Below are positions 1 through 8,893 of a DNA stretch of 64,000 nucleotides, piece after piece. The notes below the pieces were generated by a model that was not told the origin of the DNA, ran no database searches, and worked only from the letters and a program-made list of their open reading frames with translations. Position 1 is the first letter of the stretch, and each line of letters begins with the position of its first letter. The position numbers were made by a program, and so were the translations under genes. Origin of the DNA: Actinacidiphila alni (GTDB lineage Bacteria > Actinomycetota > Actinomycetes > Streptomycetales > Streptomycetaceae); the NCBI RefSeq assembly GCF_900112845.1, contig NZ_FONG01000016.1:1-64000 (forward strand), written 5' to 3'.

Positions 1-294
1 CTGGCCGACAAGGCATATTCGTCCCGCGCGATCCGATCCCATCTGCGGCAGCGGAAAATCCGGGCGGTGATCCCGCAGCCGGCGGACCAAGCCGCCAACC
101 GCAAGCGGCGCGGCCGGCTCGGGGGCCGTCCACCGGCCTTCGACCGCAACGCCTACAAGCAGCGCAACACCGTCGAACGGTGCATCAACAAACTCAAGCA
201 ATGGCGCGGCCTGGCCACCCGCTACGACAAGACCGCCACCATCTACCTCGCCGGACTCCACCTCGCCGCCATCTTCATCTGGTCAGCCAGATGA
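1..294 (+). CDS. IS5-family transposase, C-terminal part (cut by window edge)
   Basis: The reading frame is open from the first base and encodes the last 97 residues of a DDE transposase. The stretch ADKAYSS, a basic GGRPPAF segment, then YKQRNTVERCINKLKQWRG and TRYDK follow the usual end of IS5-group (IS427/IS1031-like) transposases, where the E of VERC is the last catalytic acid. The earlier catalytic residues lie outside the window, so it cannot be said whether the element is intact. The right end of the element seems to follow the stop codon at once. Confidence 0.88.
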   Translation: MADKAYSSRAIRSHLRQRKIRAVIPQPADQAANRKRRGRLGGRPPAFDRNAYKQRNTVERCINKLKQWRGLATRYDKTATIYLAGLHLAAIFIWSAR

Positions 295-310
295 TCCACA
301 AGACACGCCC
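293..310. repeat. probable right terminal inverted repeat of the IS5-family element
   Basis: Directly after the transposase stop lies GATCCACAAGACACGCCC followed by TAG. Read inward it starts GGGCGTGTCTTGTGG, which fits a short IS terminus of this group. The left end is outside the window, so the match between the two ends cannot be checked. Confidence 0.45.
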
Positions 311-327
311 TAGGCGTCCGCGGGCTG

Positions 328-978
328 TCAGGGCGCGGGAACGGTGTCCCTGGTGACGGCCCCGGCGCCCAGGTGGGGCTCCAGATAGCGGTAGAGCATC
401 GCCTTCACCTCGCGCACGTACCACTCGCGCTGCTCGCCCTCGTGCTGGACGACGAGGTCGAGCCCGGCCTTGAACATCGCGAAGGACATCTGGGCCAGCT
501 GGTCGCGGTCGTCGGGGTGCAGATCCGGTTCGCGGACGGCCAGGAGTTCGATCAGCCGGGTGAGCAGCGCCGCGTGCAGCTCGTCGTGGCCCTCGGCGAC
601 CTTGCCGGGCGCGTCCGGGCCCTTGATCAGGGCGAGGAAGGCCGGATTGGCGCAGTTGAACTCGATGAAGGGGTCCGCGACCGCGTCGATCAGCTCGTCC
701 AGCGGCAGCAGGGCGTTCTCCACGGTGAAGACCCGGCCGTGCGTGGCCTCCATCTCGGCCACGAGGCGGCTGCCCAGCTCGACGGCGATGGCTTCCTTGT
801 TCGGGAAGAACTGGTAGAGCGTGCCCGGTGACACCCCGGCCTCGCGGGCGATGGCGTTGGTGCTCGACGCCGTGTAGCCCTCCGCGCAGAACACGCTGGC
901 CGCGGCCCGCAGGAGCTGCGCAATGCGCCGTTCGCCGCGCGCCTGCCGCTTGCGCGGTCGCTCTTCCGCCTCGGTCAC
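328..978 (-). CDS. TetR-family transcriptional repressor
   Basis: A 216-residue TetR regulator. The N-terminal helix-turn-helix is clear (AREAGVSPGTLYQFFPNKEA); the remaining 150 residues are the ligand-binding core, which is too variable to predict a ligand. I place the start at a GTG at 978 because GGGGAG lies six bases upstream; a longer in-frame ORF to 1023 would run through the shared promoter. It is divergent from an MMPL exporter, and an inverted repeat sits between them, so it most likely represses that exporter and itself. Unrelated to the IS element on its other side. Confidence 0.9.
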   Translation of the reverse strand: MTEAEERPRKRQARGERRIAQLLRAAASVFCAEGYTASSTNAIAREAGVSPGTLYQFFPNKEAIAVELGSRLVAEMEATHGRVFTVENALLPLDELIDAVADPFIEFNCANPAFLALIKGPDAPGKVAEGHDELHAALLTRLIELLAVREPDLHPDDRDQLAQMSFAMFKAGLDLVVQHEGEQREWYVREVKAMLYRYLEPHLGAGAVTRDTVPAP

Positions 979-996
979 CGTGACTCCCCAGGGGTA

Positions 997-1026
997 TTGA
1001 CAAACGCGAGCGATCACTCGCATTCT
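997..1026 (+). promoter_or_regulatory. MMPL exporter promoter with TetR-type operator
   Basis: TTGACA at 997-1002 and CATTCT at 1021-1026 are 18 bp apart. The spacer carries the inverted repeat GCGAGCGATCACTCGC (1006-1021), and GCGAGCG recurs at 1032. An imperfect palindrome inside a spacer, between a TetR gene and an exporter, is the usual place for a TetR operator. The promoter call is by eye. Confidence 0.5.
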
Positions 1027-1092
1027 TGAAAGCGAGCGACAGATCGTGTTTGCGATTCTACGTCGTATCTACGGGGAGAGGACACCTTTGTC

Positions 1093-3312
1093 ATGGCCGA
1101 TGTCAACCGCGACGGCGCGGTCGGGGGATGGGCGCGGGCCGTCACGGCCAGGCCCCGACTGACGCTGCTGCTCGCCCTCCTCTTCACCGCCCTCGCGGTC
1201 GTCGCCGGCAGCGGCGTCGCCGACCGGCTGGCCAGCGGCGGCTGGGAGGCACCCGACTCCGAGTCCTCCTACGCGACCGCGGCACTCGCCGACCACTTCC
1301 CGGCCTCCCAGCCCAATCTCGTGCTGCTGGTGGACGGCCACGGCGCCGCGGTCGACAGCCCCGTCGTGGCCGCCCAGGGGCGGGAGCTGGCCCGCCGGCT
1401 CGCCGCCGACCCCGACATCACCGGAGTCACCTCCTACTGGGACACCCACGCCCCGGTGCTCCGCGCCAAGGACGGCGGCTCCGCGATGATCACCGCCCGC
1501 ATCAAGGGCGACGACGACGCGATCGCCACCTCCGTCAAACGGATCGCGCCCGCCTACCGCGGCACGCACGGACCGGTCGAGGTGAGCGTCGGCGGCTCGG
1601 CGGCCGTCCGGCACGAGTTGCAGAGCACCATCCAGGACGACCTGGTGAAGGCCGAGATGATCGCCCTGCCCGTCACCCTGGTGCTGCTGGTGATGGTCTT
1701 CGGCAGCGCGATCGCCGCCCTGCTGCCACTGGGCGTCGGCATCATCGCCATCCTCGGCACCAACGCGGTGCTACGTGGCATCACCTCGTTCACCGACGTC
1801 TCGGTCTTCGCGCAGAATCTCACCACCGCGCTCGGCCTCGGCCTGGCCATCGACTACGCGCTCTTCATCGTCCGCAGATTCCGCGAGGAGTTGGCGGCCG
1901 GGCGGGCGCCGCGCGCCGCGGTCGGCGTCACCCTGCGCACCGCCGGACGTACCGTGCTCTTCTCCGCGCTGACCGTCGCCGCCTCACTGTCCGCGATGCT
2001 GGTCTTCCCGCAGTACTTCCTGCGCTCCTTCGCCTACGCGGGGATCGCCGTGGTGCTGCTGGCCGCCGCCGCGGCACTGGTCGTGCTGCCCGCGTGCCTG
2101 GTCCTGCTCGGCCCCCGGGTCAACGCGTTGGATCTGCGCAAGGCGCTGCGGCGCAGGCCCGCGAGCGACCCCGGCGCCGGCTACGCGGCGTTCGCCCGGC
2201 TGGTGATGCGCAGGGCACCACTGTTCGCGATCGGCGCGGTCGCCGGACTGCTGCTGCTCGGCCTGCCCTTCCTCCAGGTGCGCTTCGGCACCGCCGACGA
2301 CCGTCAACTGCCCTCGGCGGCCGAGTCGCACGTGGTGCAGCAGCACATCCGGCAGGAGTTCCCGGGCAGCCCGGACGGCGCGATCACCGTGCTGGCCCAG
2401 GGCGCCGACAGCTCCCAGCTGGACGGATACCGGAAGCAGGTGGCCGCGCTGCCCGGAGTGGTCCGGGTCGAGCCGCCGGTCGTCGCCCCGGACTCGGGCG
2501 CCGCCTATCTGACGGTGCTGCCCAAGGGCGAGGCGGTCGACGACAGCACCCAGCAATTGGTCGGCACGATCCGCGCCGTGCCCGCCGACTTCCGGGCCTC
2601 GGTGACCGGACAGTCCGCCGTGCTGGTGGACACCAAGCACGCCATAGCCCAACGGCTGCCCTGGGCGGCCGGCATCATCGCCCTGGTCACCTTGCTGCTG
2701 GTCTTCCTGCTCACCGGCAGCGCGGTCATCCCGCTCCAGGCGGTGCTGCTCAATGCGCTGAGTCTGACGGCGATGTTCGGCGCGGTCGTGTGGGTCTTCC
2801 AGGACGGTCATCTGTCCGGGCTGCTGGGGTTCACCGCCACGGGCAGCATCGAGACGACCCTGCCCGTGCTGATGTTCTGCGTGGCCTTCGGACTCTCCAT
2901 GGACTACGGGGTGTTCCTGCTCTCCCGGATCAAGGAGGAGTACGACCGGAACGGCGACCACGATGCGGCCATCGAATTCGGGCTGAAAAGGACCGGCGGG
3001 CTGATCACGGCCGCGGCGGTGATCCTCGCGGTGGTGATGGTCGCCATCGGCACCTCACGGGTGGCCAACACCAAGATGCTCGGGCTCGGCATCGCGCTCG
3101 CGGTGCTCATGGACGCGATGGTGGTCCGCACCCTGCTGGTCCCCGCGGTGATGCGGCTGACCGGGCGGGCCACCTGGTGGGCGCCGCCGGTACTGCGCCG
3201 TTTCCACGAACGGTTCGGCATATCCGAGGGCGGCACAGCGGCCCCGGACGGCACAAAGGCCCCGCACTCCCCGAAGGAGCCGCGGAGCCCCGAGCCTGCC
3301 ACCCGGACCTGA
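1093..3312 (+). CDS. MMPL-family (RND superfamily) membrane exporter
   Basis: A 739-residue transporter built from two MMPL halves. Each half has an N-terminal membrane helix (first at about 22-42), a large extracytoplasmic domain, and a bundle of five helices. The proton-relay Asp-Tyr pairs known from MmpL3-type pumps are present in both halves: D254-Y255 (GLAIDYALF) and D604-Y605 (LSMDYGVF). The start ATG follows GGGGAGAGG. The family moves lipids, siderophores or antibiotics across the membrane using the proton gradient; the substrate here is unknown. Control by the divergent TetR protein is inferred from the shared intergenic operator. Confidence 0.9.
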   Translation: MADVNRDGAVGGWARAVTARPRLTLLLALLFTALAVVAGSGVADRLASGGWEAPDSESSYATAALADHFPASQPNLVLLVDGHGAAVDSPVVAAQGRELARRLAADPDITGVTSYWDTHAPVLRAKDGGSAMITARIKGDDDAIATSVKRIAPAYRGTHGPVEVSVGGSAAVRHELQSTIQDDLVKAEMIALPVTLVLLVMVFGSAIAALLPLGVGIIAILGTNAVLRGITSFTDVSVFAQNLTTALGLGLAIDYALFIVRRFREELAAGRAPRAAVGVTLRTAGRTVLFSALTVAASLSAMLVFPQYFLRSFAYAGIAVVLLAAAAALVVLPACLVLLGPRVNALDLRKALRRRPASDPGAGYAAFARLVMRRAPLFAIGAVAGLLLLGLPFLQVRFGTADDRQLPSAAESHVVQQHIRQEFPGSPDGAITVLAQGADSSQLDGYRKQVAALPGVVRVEPPVVAPDSGAAYLTVLPKGEAVDDSTQQLVGTIRAVPADFRASVTGQSAVLVDTKHAIAQRLPWAAGIIALVTLLLVFLLTGSAVIPLQAVLLNALSLTAMFGAVVWVFQDGHLSGLLGFTATGSIETTLPVLMFCVAFGLSMDYGVFLLSRIKEEYDRNGDHDAAIEFGLKRTGGLITAAAVILAVVMVAIGTSRVANTKMLGLGIALAVLMDAMVVRTLLVPAVMRLTGRATWWAPPVLRRFHERFGISEGGTAAPDGTKAPHSPKEPRSPEPATRT

Positions 3313-3315
3313 GGA

Positions 3316-3519
3316 TCAGTCCGGATCCCGGCGCCCGCGGTTGCCCGGGCGCCGGGCGCTCCACGCCCTGATCGTGTCGGCGTACCAGAACGGCTTGCCG
3401 CCCTCGACGACATCCGGCGGGGGAAGGTGCCCGTGCTTGCGGTAGGAGCGGACGGTGTCGACCTGCACGCGGATGTGCGCGGCGATATCGGCGTACGACC
3501 ACAGGGTCCGGTCGGTCAT
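3316..3519 (-). CDS. small excisionase/MerR-like HTH protein
   Basis: A 67-residue protein that is almost entirely one winged-helix domain: WSYADIAAHIRVQVDTVRSYRKHGHLPPP, then WYADTIRAW and a basic tail. This is the layout of the AlpA/excisionase/BldC-like single-domain DNA-binding proteins common in Streptomyces. The start is the ATG at 3519, with GGAGGT seven bases upstream; the longer open frame to 3621 has no such site. It is convergent with the MMPL gene, three bases beyond its stop. The target is unknown. Confidence 0.75.
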   Translation of the reverse strand: MTDRTLWSYADIAAHIRVQVDTVRSYRKHGHLPPPDVVEGGKPFWYADTIRAWSARRPGNRGRRDPD

Positions 3520-3814
3520 CCCAGGTACCTCCGTACGGCGGGGCTGCTGTTGATCAGCACCTTCGTCCGGCCAACGACGGGTCGGCGAGGGCCGCATGGG
3601 CTTGTCGATCTTCTGTGACACGGAACCCGCGTAACGGTGACAAACGTGGCGAACGGGTAACGAAGCCGCAGGTCGGGTGAGTGATGGGGGTGAGGAGGGG
3701 CACGATGACCAGCTGAGACCCCCGAGATTCCGCGGACGACCAATCCGTTCGCCGCCCGGCTACGAATAACCGGCGGAGACTCGCGCGGGTGAGTCGGGAC
3801 GGAACGGATCGCAG

Positions 3815-4399
3815 ATGAGGGAAGCCGTACGGCTCGAGGGTGTCGGAGGCGCGGGCCCCGATCTCCAGGAGTTGCTGGTCGCGGTGGCCCGCGGCGACGA
3901 GGCGGCGTTCGCCAGGATCTACGACGCGGTGGCCGGGCCGGTGCTGGGGCTGGTGCGCTCCGTGCTGCGCGACCCGGCGCAGTCGGAGGAGGTCACACAG
4001 GAGGTGCTGGTCGAGGTCTGGCAGACCGCGACCCGCTTCCAGGCGTCTCGCGGCAGCGCCATGACGTGGGTGCTGACACTGGCGCACCGCCGTGCGGTGG
4101 ACCGGGTCCGGTCCGCGCAGGCGTCCGCCGACCGGGAGCACAAGGCCGCGCTGCTGGACCGGACCCCCGCCTTCGACGAGGTCGCCGAACAGGTCGAGTC
4201 GCGGCTGGAGCGGGAGCAGGTGCGGCGCTGCATGCGGACCCTCACCGAATTGCAGCGCCAGTCCGTCACCCTCGCCTACTACCAGGGACTCACCTACCGG
4301 GAGGTCGCCGAACTGCTCGCAGCACCGCTGGGAACCGTCAAGACCCGGCTGCGGGACGGACTCATCCGCCTGCGCGACTGCTTGGGAGTGAACGCATGA
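3815..4399 (+). CDS. sigK: ECF RNA polymerase sigma factor, SigK-like
   Basis: A 194-residue ECF sigma factor. Region 2 runs from about residue 25 to 95 (VLRDPAQSEEVTQEVLVEVWQ) and region 4 from about 135 to 190 (LTELQRQSVTLAYYQGLTYREVA with the HTH). The next gene, overlapping by ATGA, encodes an anti-sigma factor. With the facing lipid genes this matches the content of the mycobacterial sigK locus (sigK, rskA, DUF1295, ufaA1-type methyltransferase, DUF1365, FAD enzyme), which is the reason for the name. The symbol is by synteny and family, not by proven orthology. It probably directs transcription of the neighbouring operons. Confidence 0.85.
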   Translation: MREAVRLEGVGGAGPDLQELLVAVARGDEAAFARIYDAVAGPVLGLVRSVLRDPAQSEEVTQEVLVEVWQTATRFQASRGSAMTWVLTLAHRRAVDRVRSAQASADREHKAALLDRTPAFDEVAEQVESRLEREQVRRCMRTLTELQRQSVTLAYYQGLTYREVAELLAAPLGTVKTRLRDGLIRLRDCLGVNA

Positions 4400-5166
4400 C
4401 GACCGCCGATCTGCACACCCTCACCGGCGCGTACGCCGTGCACGCGCTGCCGGACGGGGAGCGCGAGGAGTTCGAACGGCACATCGCCGACTGCCCGGCG
4501 TGCGCGCAGGAGGTCAGGGAGCTGACCGCGACCGCCACCCGGCTGGCGCTCGCCGTCTCCGTGGCGCCACCGCCGCAGATGCGCGAGGCGGTGCTGCGGC
4601 GGATCGGCACCGTCCGGCAGGAGCCGCCGGCCGTGGCCCGGCAGGAGCGGCGTGGCGCGGCCGGCCTGCTGGGCGGGGCGCGGCGGCTGCCGCGGTACGT
4701 GCTGGCCGCCTGCCTGGCCGGGGTGGTCGCGCTCGGCGGCGTGGCCGTGTGGCAGCACCAGAGCGCCGACGACGCCCGGCAGCGCGCCGACCGCGTCGAG
4801 CAGCAGGCGGCGGAGCTGTCCCGGGTGCTGGCGGCGCCCGACGCGGCGACCGCCACCCGCAAGCTCGACGGCGGTACGACCGCCACCGTGGTGGTCTCGC
4901 GGAGCCTGGGCAAGGCCGCCTTCCTGGCCGCCGGTATGCCGACGCCGGCGGCCGGGAAGACGTACGAGCTGTGGTTCGACGACGCGGGCACGATGCGCCC
5001 CGCGGGCCTGATGGATCCCGATGCCACCGATCAGGCGCTGGTGCTCGACGGACGGATCGAGAACGCCTCGGGCGTGGGGGTGACGGTCGAACCGGCCGGC
5101 GGGTCGCAGCGGCCCACCAGCGCCCCGGTGGCCGTGGTGACCTTCCCGGAGGCCGCCGGTGTCTGA
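4396..5166 (+). CDS. rskA: membrane anti-sigma factor, RskA-like
   Basis: A 256-residue protein. The N-terminus carries a zinc-type anti-sigma motif, HIADCPAC (H-x3-C-x2-C, near residues 30-37). One membrane helix follows at about 97-113 (YVLAACLAGVVALGGVAVW), then a coiled stretch and a C-terminal RskA domain (YELWFDDAGTMRPAGLM) predicted to lie outside the membrane. The start ATG overlaps the sigma stop codon, so the two are translationally coupled. The expected role is to hold the sigma factor at the membrane until a signal, probably redox or light-derived, triggers release or proteolysis. Confidence 0.87.
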   Translation: MTTADLHTLTGAYAVHALPDGEREEFERHIADCPACAQEVRELTATATRLALAVSVAPPPQMREAVLRRIGTVRQEPPAVARQERRGAAGLLGGARRLPRYVLAACLAGVVALGGVAVWQHQSADDARQRADRVEQQAAELSRVLAAPDAATATRKLDGGTTATVVVSRSLGKAAFLAAGMPTPAAGKTYELWFDDAGTMRPAGLMDPDATDQALVLDGRIENASGVGVTVEPAGGSQRPTSAPVAVVTFPEAAGV

Positions 5167-6565
5167 GCACGAGACGGCACAGGGGACTCCGGCGGTCGCG
5201 CTGTTCACCGCGGATCTGCGGCTGCACGACAATCCGGTGCTGCACGCGGCGGGACGGGGCGGGGCGGCGGTGGTACCGCTGTTCGTGGTGGACGAGGCCA
5301 TCGCGCGGGCCGGCTTCGCGGTGCCGAACCGGGCGGCCTTCCTCGCCGACTGCCTGGCCGACCTGGACGCCGGTCTGCGGCAGCGCGGCGGACGGCTGGT
5401 CGTACGGCGCGGCGACGTGGCCGAGGAGGTCGGCGAGGTCGTCGCGGAGACCGGGGCGCGGCAGGTGCACATCGCGGCCGGGGTGAGCGGTTACGCGACG
5501 CGGCGCGAGGACCGGCTGCGCAAGGCGCTGGCCGGTACCGGCTGCGAACTGGTGGTGCACGAGGCCGTGATCACCGCGGCGCCGCCCGGCGCCGTGACAC
5601 CCGCGGGCCGCGACCACTTCGCCGTGTTCACTCCGTACTTCCGGCGCTGGAGCGCGGAGTCGCAGCGCAAGGTGCTGGACGCGCCGCGCCGGGTGCGCGT
5701 GCCCGAGGAGGTGCGGTCGGCCGAGCCGCCGTCGGCCGCCGACCTCACCGGGCCCGGTGGCGGCACCCCGTCGCCGGGACTGCCGCGCGGCGGCGAGACG
5801 GTGGGCCGCAAGCTGGCGGGCACCTGGTGGCGCACCGGACTCCAGGACTACGCGGACCGGCACGACGACCTGCCGGGCGACGCGACGTCACGGCTCTCGC
5901 CGTATCTGCACTTCGGCTGCCTGTCGGCCACCGAACTCGTGCACCGGGCACGGACGGCGGGCGGCGCGGGCGCCGAGGCGTTCGTCCGGCAGCTGGCCTG
6001 GCGGGACTTCCACCACCAGGTGCTGGCCGCGCGCCCCGACGCGGCGCACCGCAATTACCGCACCCGGCACGACCGTTGGCGTGCGGCGCCCGAAGAGGTC
6101 GCCGCCTGGCGGGAGGGCCGCACCGGCTACCCGATCGTGGACGCCGCGATGCGCCAGCTCCAGCACGAGGGCTGGATGCACAATCGCGGCAGGCTGCTGG
6201 TGGCGAGCTTCCTGACCAAGACGCTGTACGTGGACTGGCGGACCGGGGCCGAGCACTTCCTGAGCCTGCTGGTCGACGGCGACATCCCGAACAACCAGCT
6301 CAACTGGCAGTGGGTGGCCGGCACCGGCACCGACACCCGGCCCAACCGGGTGCTCAATCCGCTGCTCCAGGCGTCCCGTTTCGACCCGGACGGCGACTAC
6401 GTACGCCGCTGGGTGCCGGAACTGGCCGATCTGGAGGGGGCGGCGGTGCACCAGCCGTGGAAGCTGTCCGGTCCTGACCGGGCCCGCTTCGACTACCCCG
6501 ACCCGATCGTGACGCTCGCCGAGGGCCACGCCCGGTTCACCCGCGCCCGCGGCCTGGACGGCTGA
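5159..6565 (+). CDS. phr: class I DNA photolyase (cryptochrome/photolyase family)
   Basis: A 468-residue flavoprotein of normal family length. The N-terminal antenna domain begins FTADLRLHDNPVL; the C-terminal FAD domain has the diagnostic blocks RQLAWRDFHHQVLA, GWMHNRGRLLVASFLTK and DGDIPNNQLNWQWVAGTGTD. It uses blue light to split pyrimidine dimers. A GTG start at 5159 overlaps the end of the anti-sigma gene by eight bases, so photolyase is the third gene of the sigma operon. This ties the sigma factor to light damage: photolyase is also a core member of the RpoE-ChrR singlet-oxygen regulon in Rhodobacter. Confidence 0.95.
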   Translation: MSEHETAQGTPAVALFTADLRLHDNPVLHAAGRGGAAVVPLFVVDEAIARAGFAVPNRAAFLADCLADLDAGLRQRGGRLVVRRGDVAEEVGEVVAETGARQVHIAAGVSGYATRREDRLRKALAGTGCELVVHEAVITAAPPGAVTPAGRDHFAVFTPYFRRWSAESQRKVLDAPRRVRVPEEVRSAEPPSAADLTGPGGGTPSPGLPRGGETVGRKLAGTWWRTGLQDYADRHDDLPGDATSRLSPYLHFGCLSATELVHRARTAGGAGAEAFVRQLAWRDFHHQVLAARPDAAHRNYRTRHDRWRAAPEEVAAWREGRTGYPIVDAAMRQLQHEGWMHNRGRLLVASFLTKTLYVDWRTGAEHFLSLLVDGDIPNNQLNWQWVAGTGTDTRPNRVLNPLLQASRFDPDGDYVRRWVPELADLEGAAVHQPWKLSGPDRARFDYPDPIVTLAEGHARFTRARGLDG

Positions 6566-6623
6566 CGGGAACCGACGCAGACCGACCAGGACCAACCAGG
6601 ACCGACGGGGAACGTCAAGGCCG

Positions 6624-7466
6624 TCACTTACGTGGCGGCCGCGGGAAAAAACCACTCGTCCGGGCGACATAGTCGGCGTATCCGGGCCGCTCCGCCATGT
6701 GCTTCTCCAGCAGCGGCTTCCCGCTGCCGCGCAGCAGCAGGAAGCTGATGGTCAGCGGCCCGAGCACGGCGGCCAGGACGGCGACCGCGGCCGACGGCCA
6801 GCGGGCGCCGTCGCAGGCGATCACATACAGCCCCCACCAGAGGCAGAAGTCGCCGAAGTAGTTGGGGTGCCGGGTCCAGGCCCACAGGCCGCGGTCCATC
6901 ACCCGCCCGCGGTGCGCCGGGTCGGCCTTGAAACGGGCGAGCTGATGGTCGCCGACCGCCTCGAAGACCAGGCCGACCAGGCACAGCAGCACGCCGACTG
7001 CCGCCGCGGGGCCGAGGTCGGCCAACAGATAGCAGGCGACCTGCACGGGCAGCGACACCACCCACACCAGCAGCCCCTGGAGCAGATAGACGATCCGGAA
7101 GGCGTACGCGTCACGGCTGCCCGGGGCCTTGGCCAACATCCGTTCGTAGCGCGGGTCCTCGCCGTGCCCCCGGCCCCGCCACGCGATGTGCGCGGCCAGC
7201 CGCAGCCCCCACACCACGGTCAGTGCCAGCACCAGCAGCCGCCGCCCGTCGTCGCCGTATCCCGAGGCCGGGCCGTCGGACAACGCGCCCGACAGGCCGT
7301 ACGACACGGCGGCGACCGCGGCGAAGGCTACGCCCCACGCCACGTCGACCACCCGGTGCATGCCCTTGGCCACCGCCACCGCGAAGGTCACCAGCATCAC
7401 CACGAGCGCCGCGCCCGCCGCCGCCCCGAGATTCACGCAGAAGGCGCCCCACGGAAAACTGTTCAT
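6624..7466 (-). CDS. DUF1295 membrane protein (ICMT/steroid-reductase-like fold)
   Basis: A 280-residue integral membrane protein with about seven hydrophobic helices. Near the C-terminus WTRHPNYFGDFCLWWGLYVIA carries the RHPNY motif shared by DUF1295 proteins, isoprenylcysteine methyltransferases and steroid reductases. DUF1295 genes regularly accompany CFA-type methyltransferases; in Mycobacterium tuberculosis the homologue Rv0446c lies in the sigK locus. A role in reducing or modifying fatty acyl chains is inferred. The start is the ATG at 7466, two bases past the stop of the upstream CFA-type gene, so it is the last gene of a four-gene unit. Confidence 0.85.
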   Translation of the reverse strand: MNSFPWGAFCVNLGAAAGAALVVMLVTFAVAVAKGMHRVVDVAWGVAFAAVAAVSYGLSGALSDGPASGYGDDGRRLLVLALTVVWGLRLAAHIAWRGRGHGEDPRYERMLAKAPGSRDAYAFRIVYLLQGLLVWVVSLPVQVACYLLADLGPAAAVGVLLCLVGLVFEAVGDHQLARFKADPAHRGRVMDRGLWAWTRHPNYFGDFCLWWGLYVIACDGARWPSAAVAVLAAVLGPLTISFLLLRGSGKPLLEKHMAERPGYADYVARTSGFFPRPPRK

Positions 7467-7468
7467 CG

Positions 7469-8893
7469 TCAGCCGCCCGAACCCGTGGCCGCGGTGCCGC
7501 TCTCCAGAACGAATTGCCGCACATCCAGATAGCCGGACCGGAAACCCGCCTCCGAATAGGCGAGGTAGAACGTCCACAGCCGCCGGAAGACCTCGTCGAA
7601 GCCGAGCGCCCCGACCTCCGCCGCGCGCCGGGTGAAGCGTTCGCGCCACAGCCGCAGCGTCTCGGCGTAGTGCGGCCCGAACGCCTCGGCGCTCACGATC
7701 CGCAACCCGGTCCCGTTGCCGGTCCCGTGGGCGCAGATCTCCGCGATGGCCTCGACGGAGGGGATCATGCCGCCGGGGAACACGTACTTGTGGATCCAGG
7801 TGAAGGTGGGCAGGCTCACCAGCATCCGGTCGTGCGGCATCGTGATCGCCTGGAGCGCGATCCGGCCGCCGGGCGCGAGCCGCGCCTGGAGGGTGCGGAA
7901 ATACGCGGGCCAGAATTCGTGGCCGACCGCCTCGATCATCTCGACGCTGATCACCGCGTCGTAGACGCCCTCCACATCGCGGTAGTCGCGCAGCAGCACC
8001 TGGACGCGGTCCTGGAGTCCGGCGGCCCGGACCCGTTCGACGGCCAGCGCGCGCTGTTCGCGCGAGAGCGTCACGCTCACCACCCGGGCGCCGCGCTCCG
8101 CCGCGCGCACGGCCAGTTCGCCCCAGCCGGTGCCGATCTCCAGCAGCCGGGTGCCGGGCCCGACGCCCGCCGCGTCCAGCAGCAGGTCGATCTTGCGGTG
8201 CTGGGCGGCGGGCAGCAGGTCCTCATCGGCCGGGAAACCGCGGAAGACCGCCGACGAGTACGTCATCGTCTCGTCGAGGAACAGCGCGAACAGGTCGTTG
8301 GACAGGTCGTAGTGCCGGCGGATGTTGTCGCGCGCGCCCTCGCGGGTGTTGCGCTGCGCCTCCGGCCGCCGTCGGGCCCACAGCGCGCGCAGCCGTTGCA
8401 GGGACGGCGGCACGAGCACCGCGACGTGCTCGGCGAACACCGTGAGCACACCGGTGAGGTCGTCGGCGTCCCACTCCCCGGCCATGTACGACTCGCCGAA
8501 GCCGATCAGGCCGTCCGAGCCGATCCGGCGGAAGAAGGCGCGCGGGTCGTGCACCCGCATCAGCGGACCGCCGAGGCCCAGCTCACGCCCGCCGCCGGAG
8601 CCGCCGGCCAGCACGACCCGCAGCGGCAGCCGCTCCATGGCGCGACGCACCAGGAAAGCGGCGACGGCCGCACGCGCGGCGGAACACCGGGGCACCGCCG
8701 CGACATCGGGCCAGCGCTGGGCGTCGACCGCCTCCCGCGCCCCGGACGACGAACCCGACGACGACGAACCCGACGACGGAGAACCCGACGACGGAGAACC
8801 CGAAGCCGGCGAAACCGGAGACGCCGAAGAACCCGACGACGGAGAAGCCGGCGCCGGTGACGAGGTGGCGGCCGGAGTGGATGACACGGTCAC
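7469..8893 (-). CDS. cyclopropane/methyl fatty-acid synthase-type SAM methyltransferase
   Basis: A 474-residue protein. The C-terminal 400 residues are a CFA-synthase domain with the SAM loop LLEIGTGWGELAVRAA and the blocks RRHYDLSNDLFALFLD and MTYSSAVF. Relatives methylate the double bond of membrane acyl chains: Cfa makes cyclopropanes, UfaA1 makes tuberculostearate, UfaM starts furan fatty acids. The first 50 residues are an unusual Ser/Pro/Gly-rich tract. The GTG start overlaps the DUF1365 stop (GTGA), with AGGAGG seven bases upstream. Which product is made depends on the FAD and DUF1295 partners in the same operon. Confidence 0.88.
   Translation of the reverse strand: MTVSSTPAATSSPAPASPSSGSSASPVSPASGSPSSGSPSSGSSSSGSSSGAREAVDAQRWPDVAAVPRCSAARAAVAAFLVRRAMERLPLRVVLAGGSGGGRELGLGGPLMRVHDPRAFFRRIGSDGLIGFGESYMAGEWDADDLTGVLTVFAEHVAVLVPPSLQRLRALWARRRPEAQRNTREGARDNIRRHYDLSNDLFALFLDETMTYSSAVFRGFPADEDLLPAAQHRKIDLLLDAAGVGPGTRLLEIGTGWGELAVRAAERGARVVSVTLSREQRALAVERVRAAGLQDRVQVLLRDYRDVEGVYDAVISVEMIEAVGHEFWPAYFRTLQARLAPGGRIALQAITMPHDRMLVSLPTFTWIHKYVFPGGMIPSVEAIAEICAHGTGNGTGLRIVSAEAFGPHYAETLRLWRERFTRRAAEVGALGFDEVFRRLWTFYLAYSEAGFRSGYLDVRQFVLESGTAATGSGG
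8745..8865. repeat. codon-phased minisatellite in the CFA-type gene
   Basis: Imperfect 9-18 bp units built on GACGACGGAGAACCC repeat through this stretch. On the coding strand they give SSGSPSSGSP-like runs. All units keep the frame. The tract lies before the conserved enzyme domain, so length changes here would not disrupt catalysis. Confidence 0.75.
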
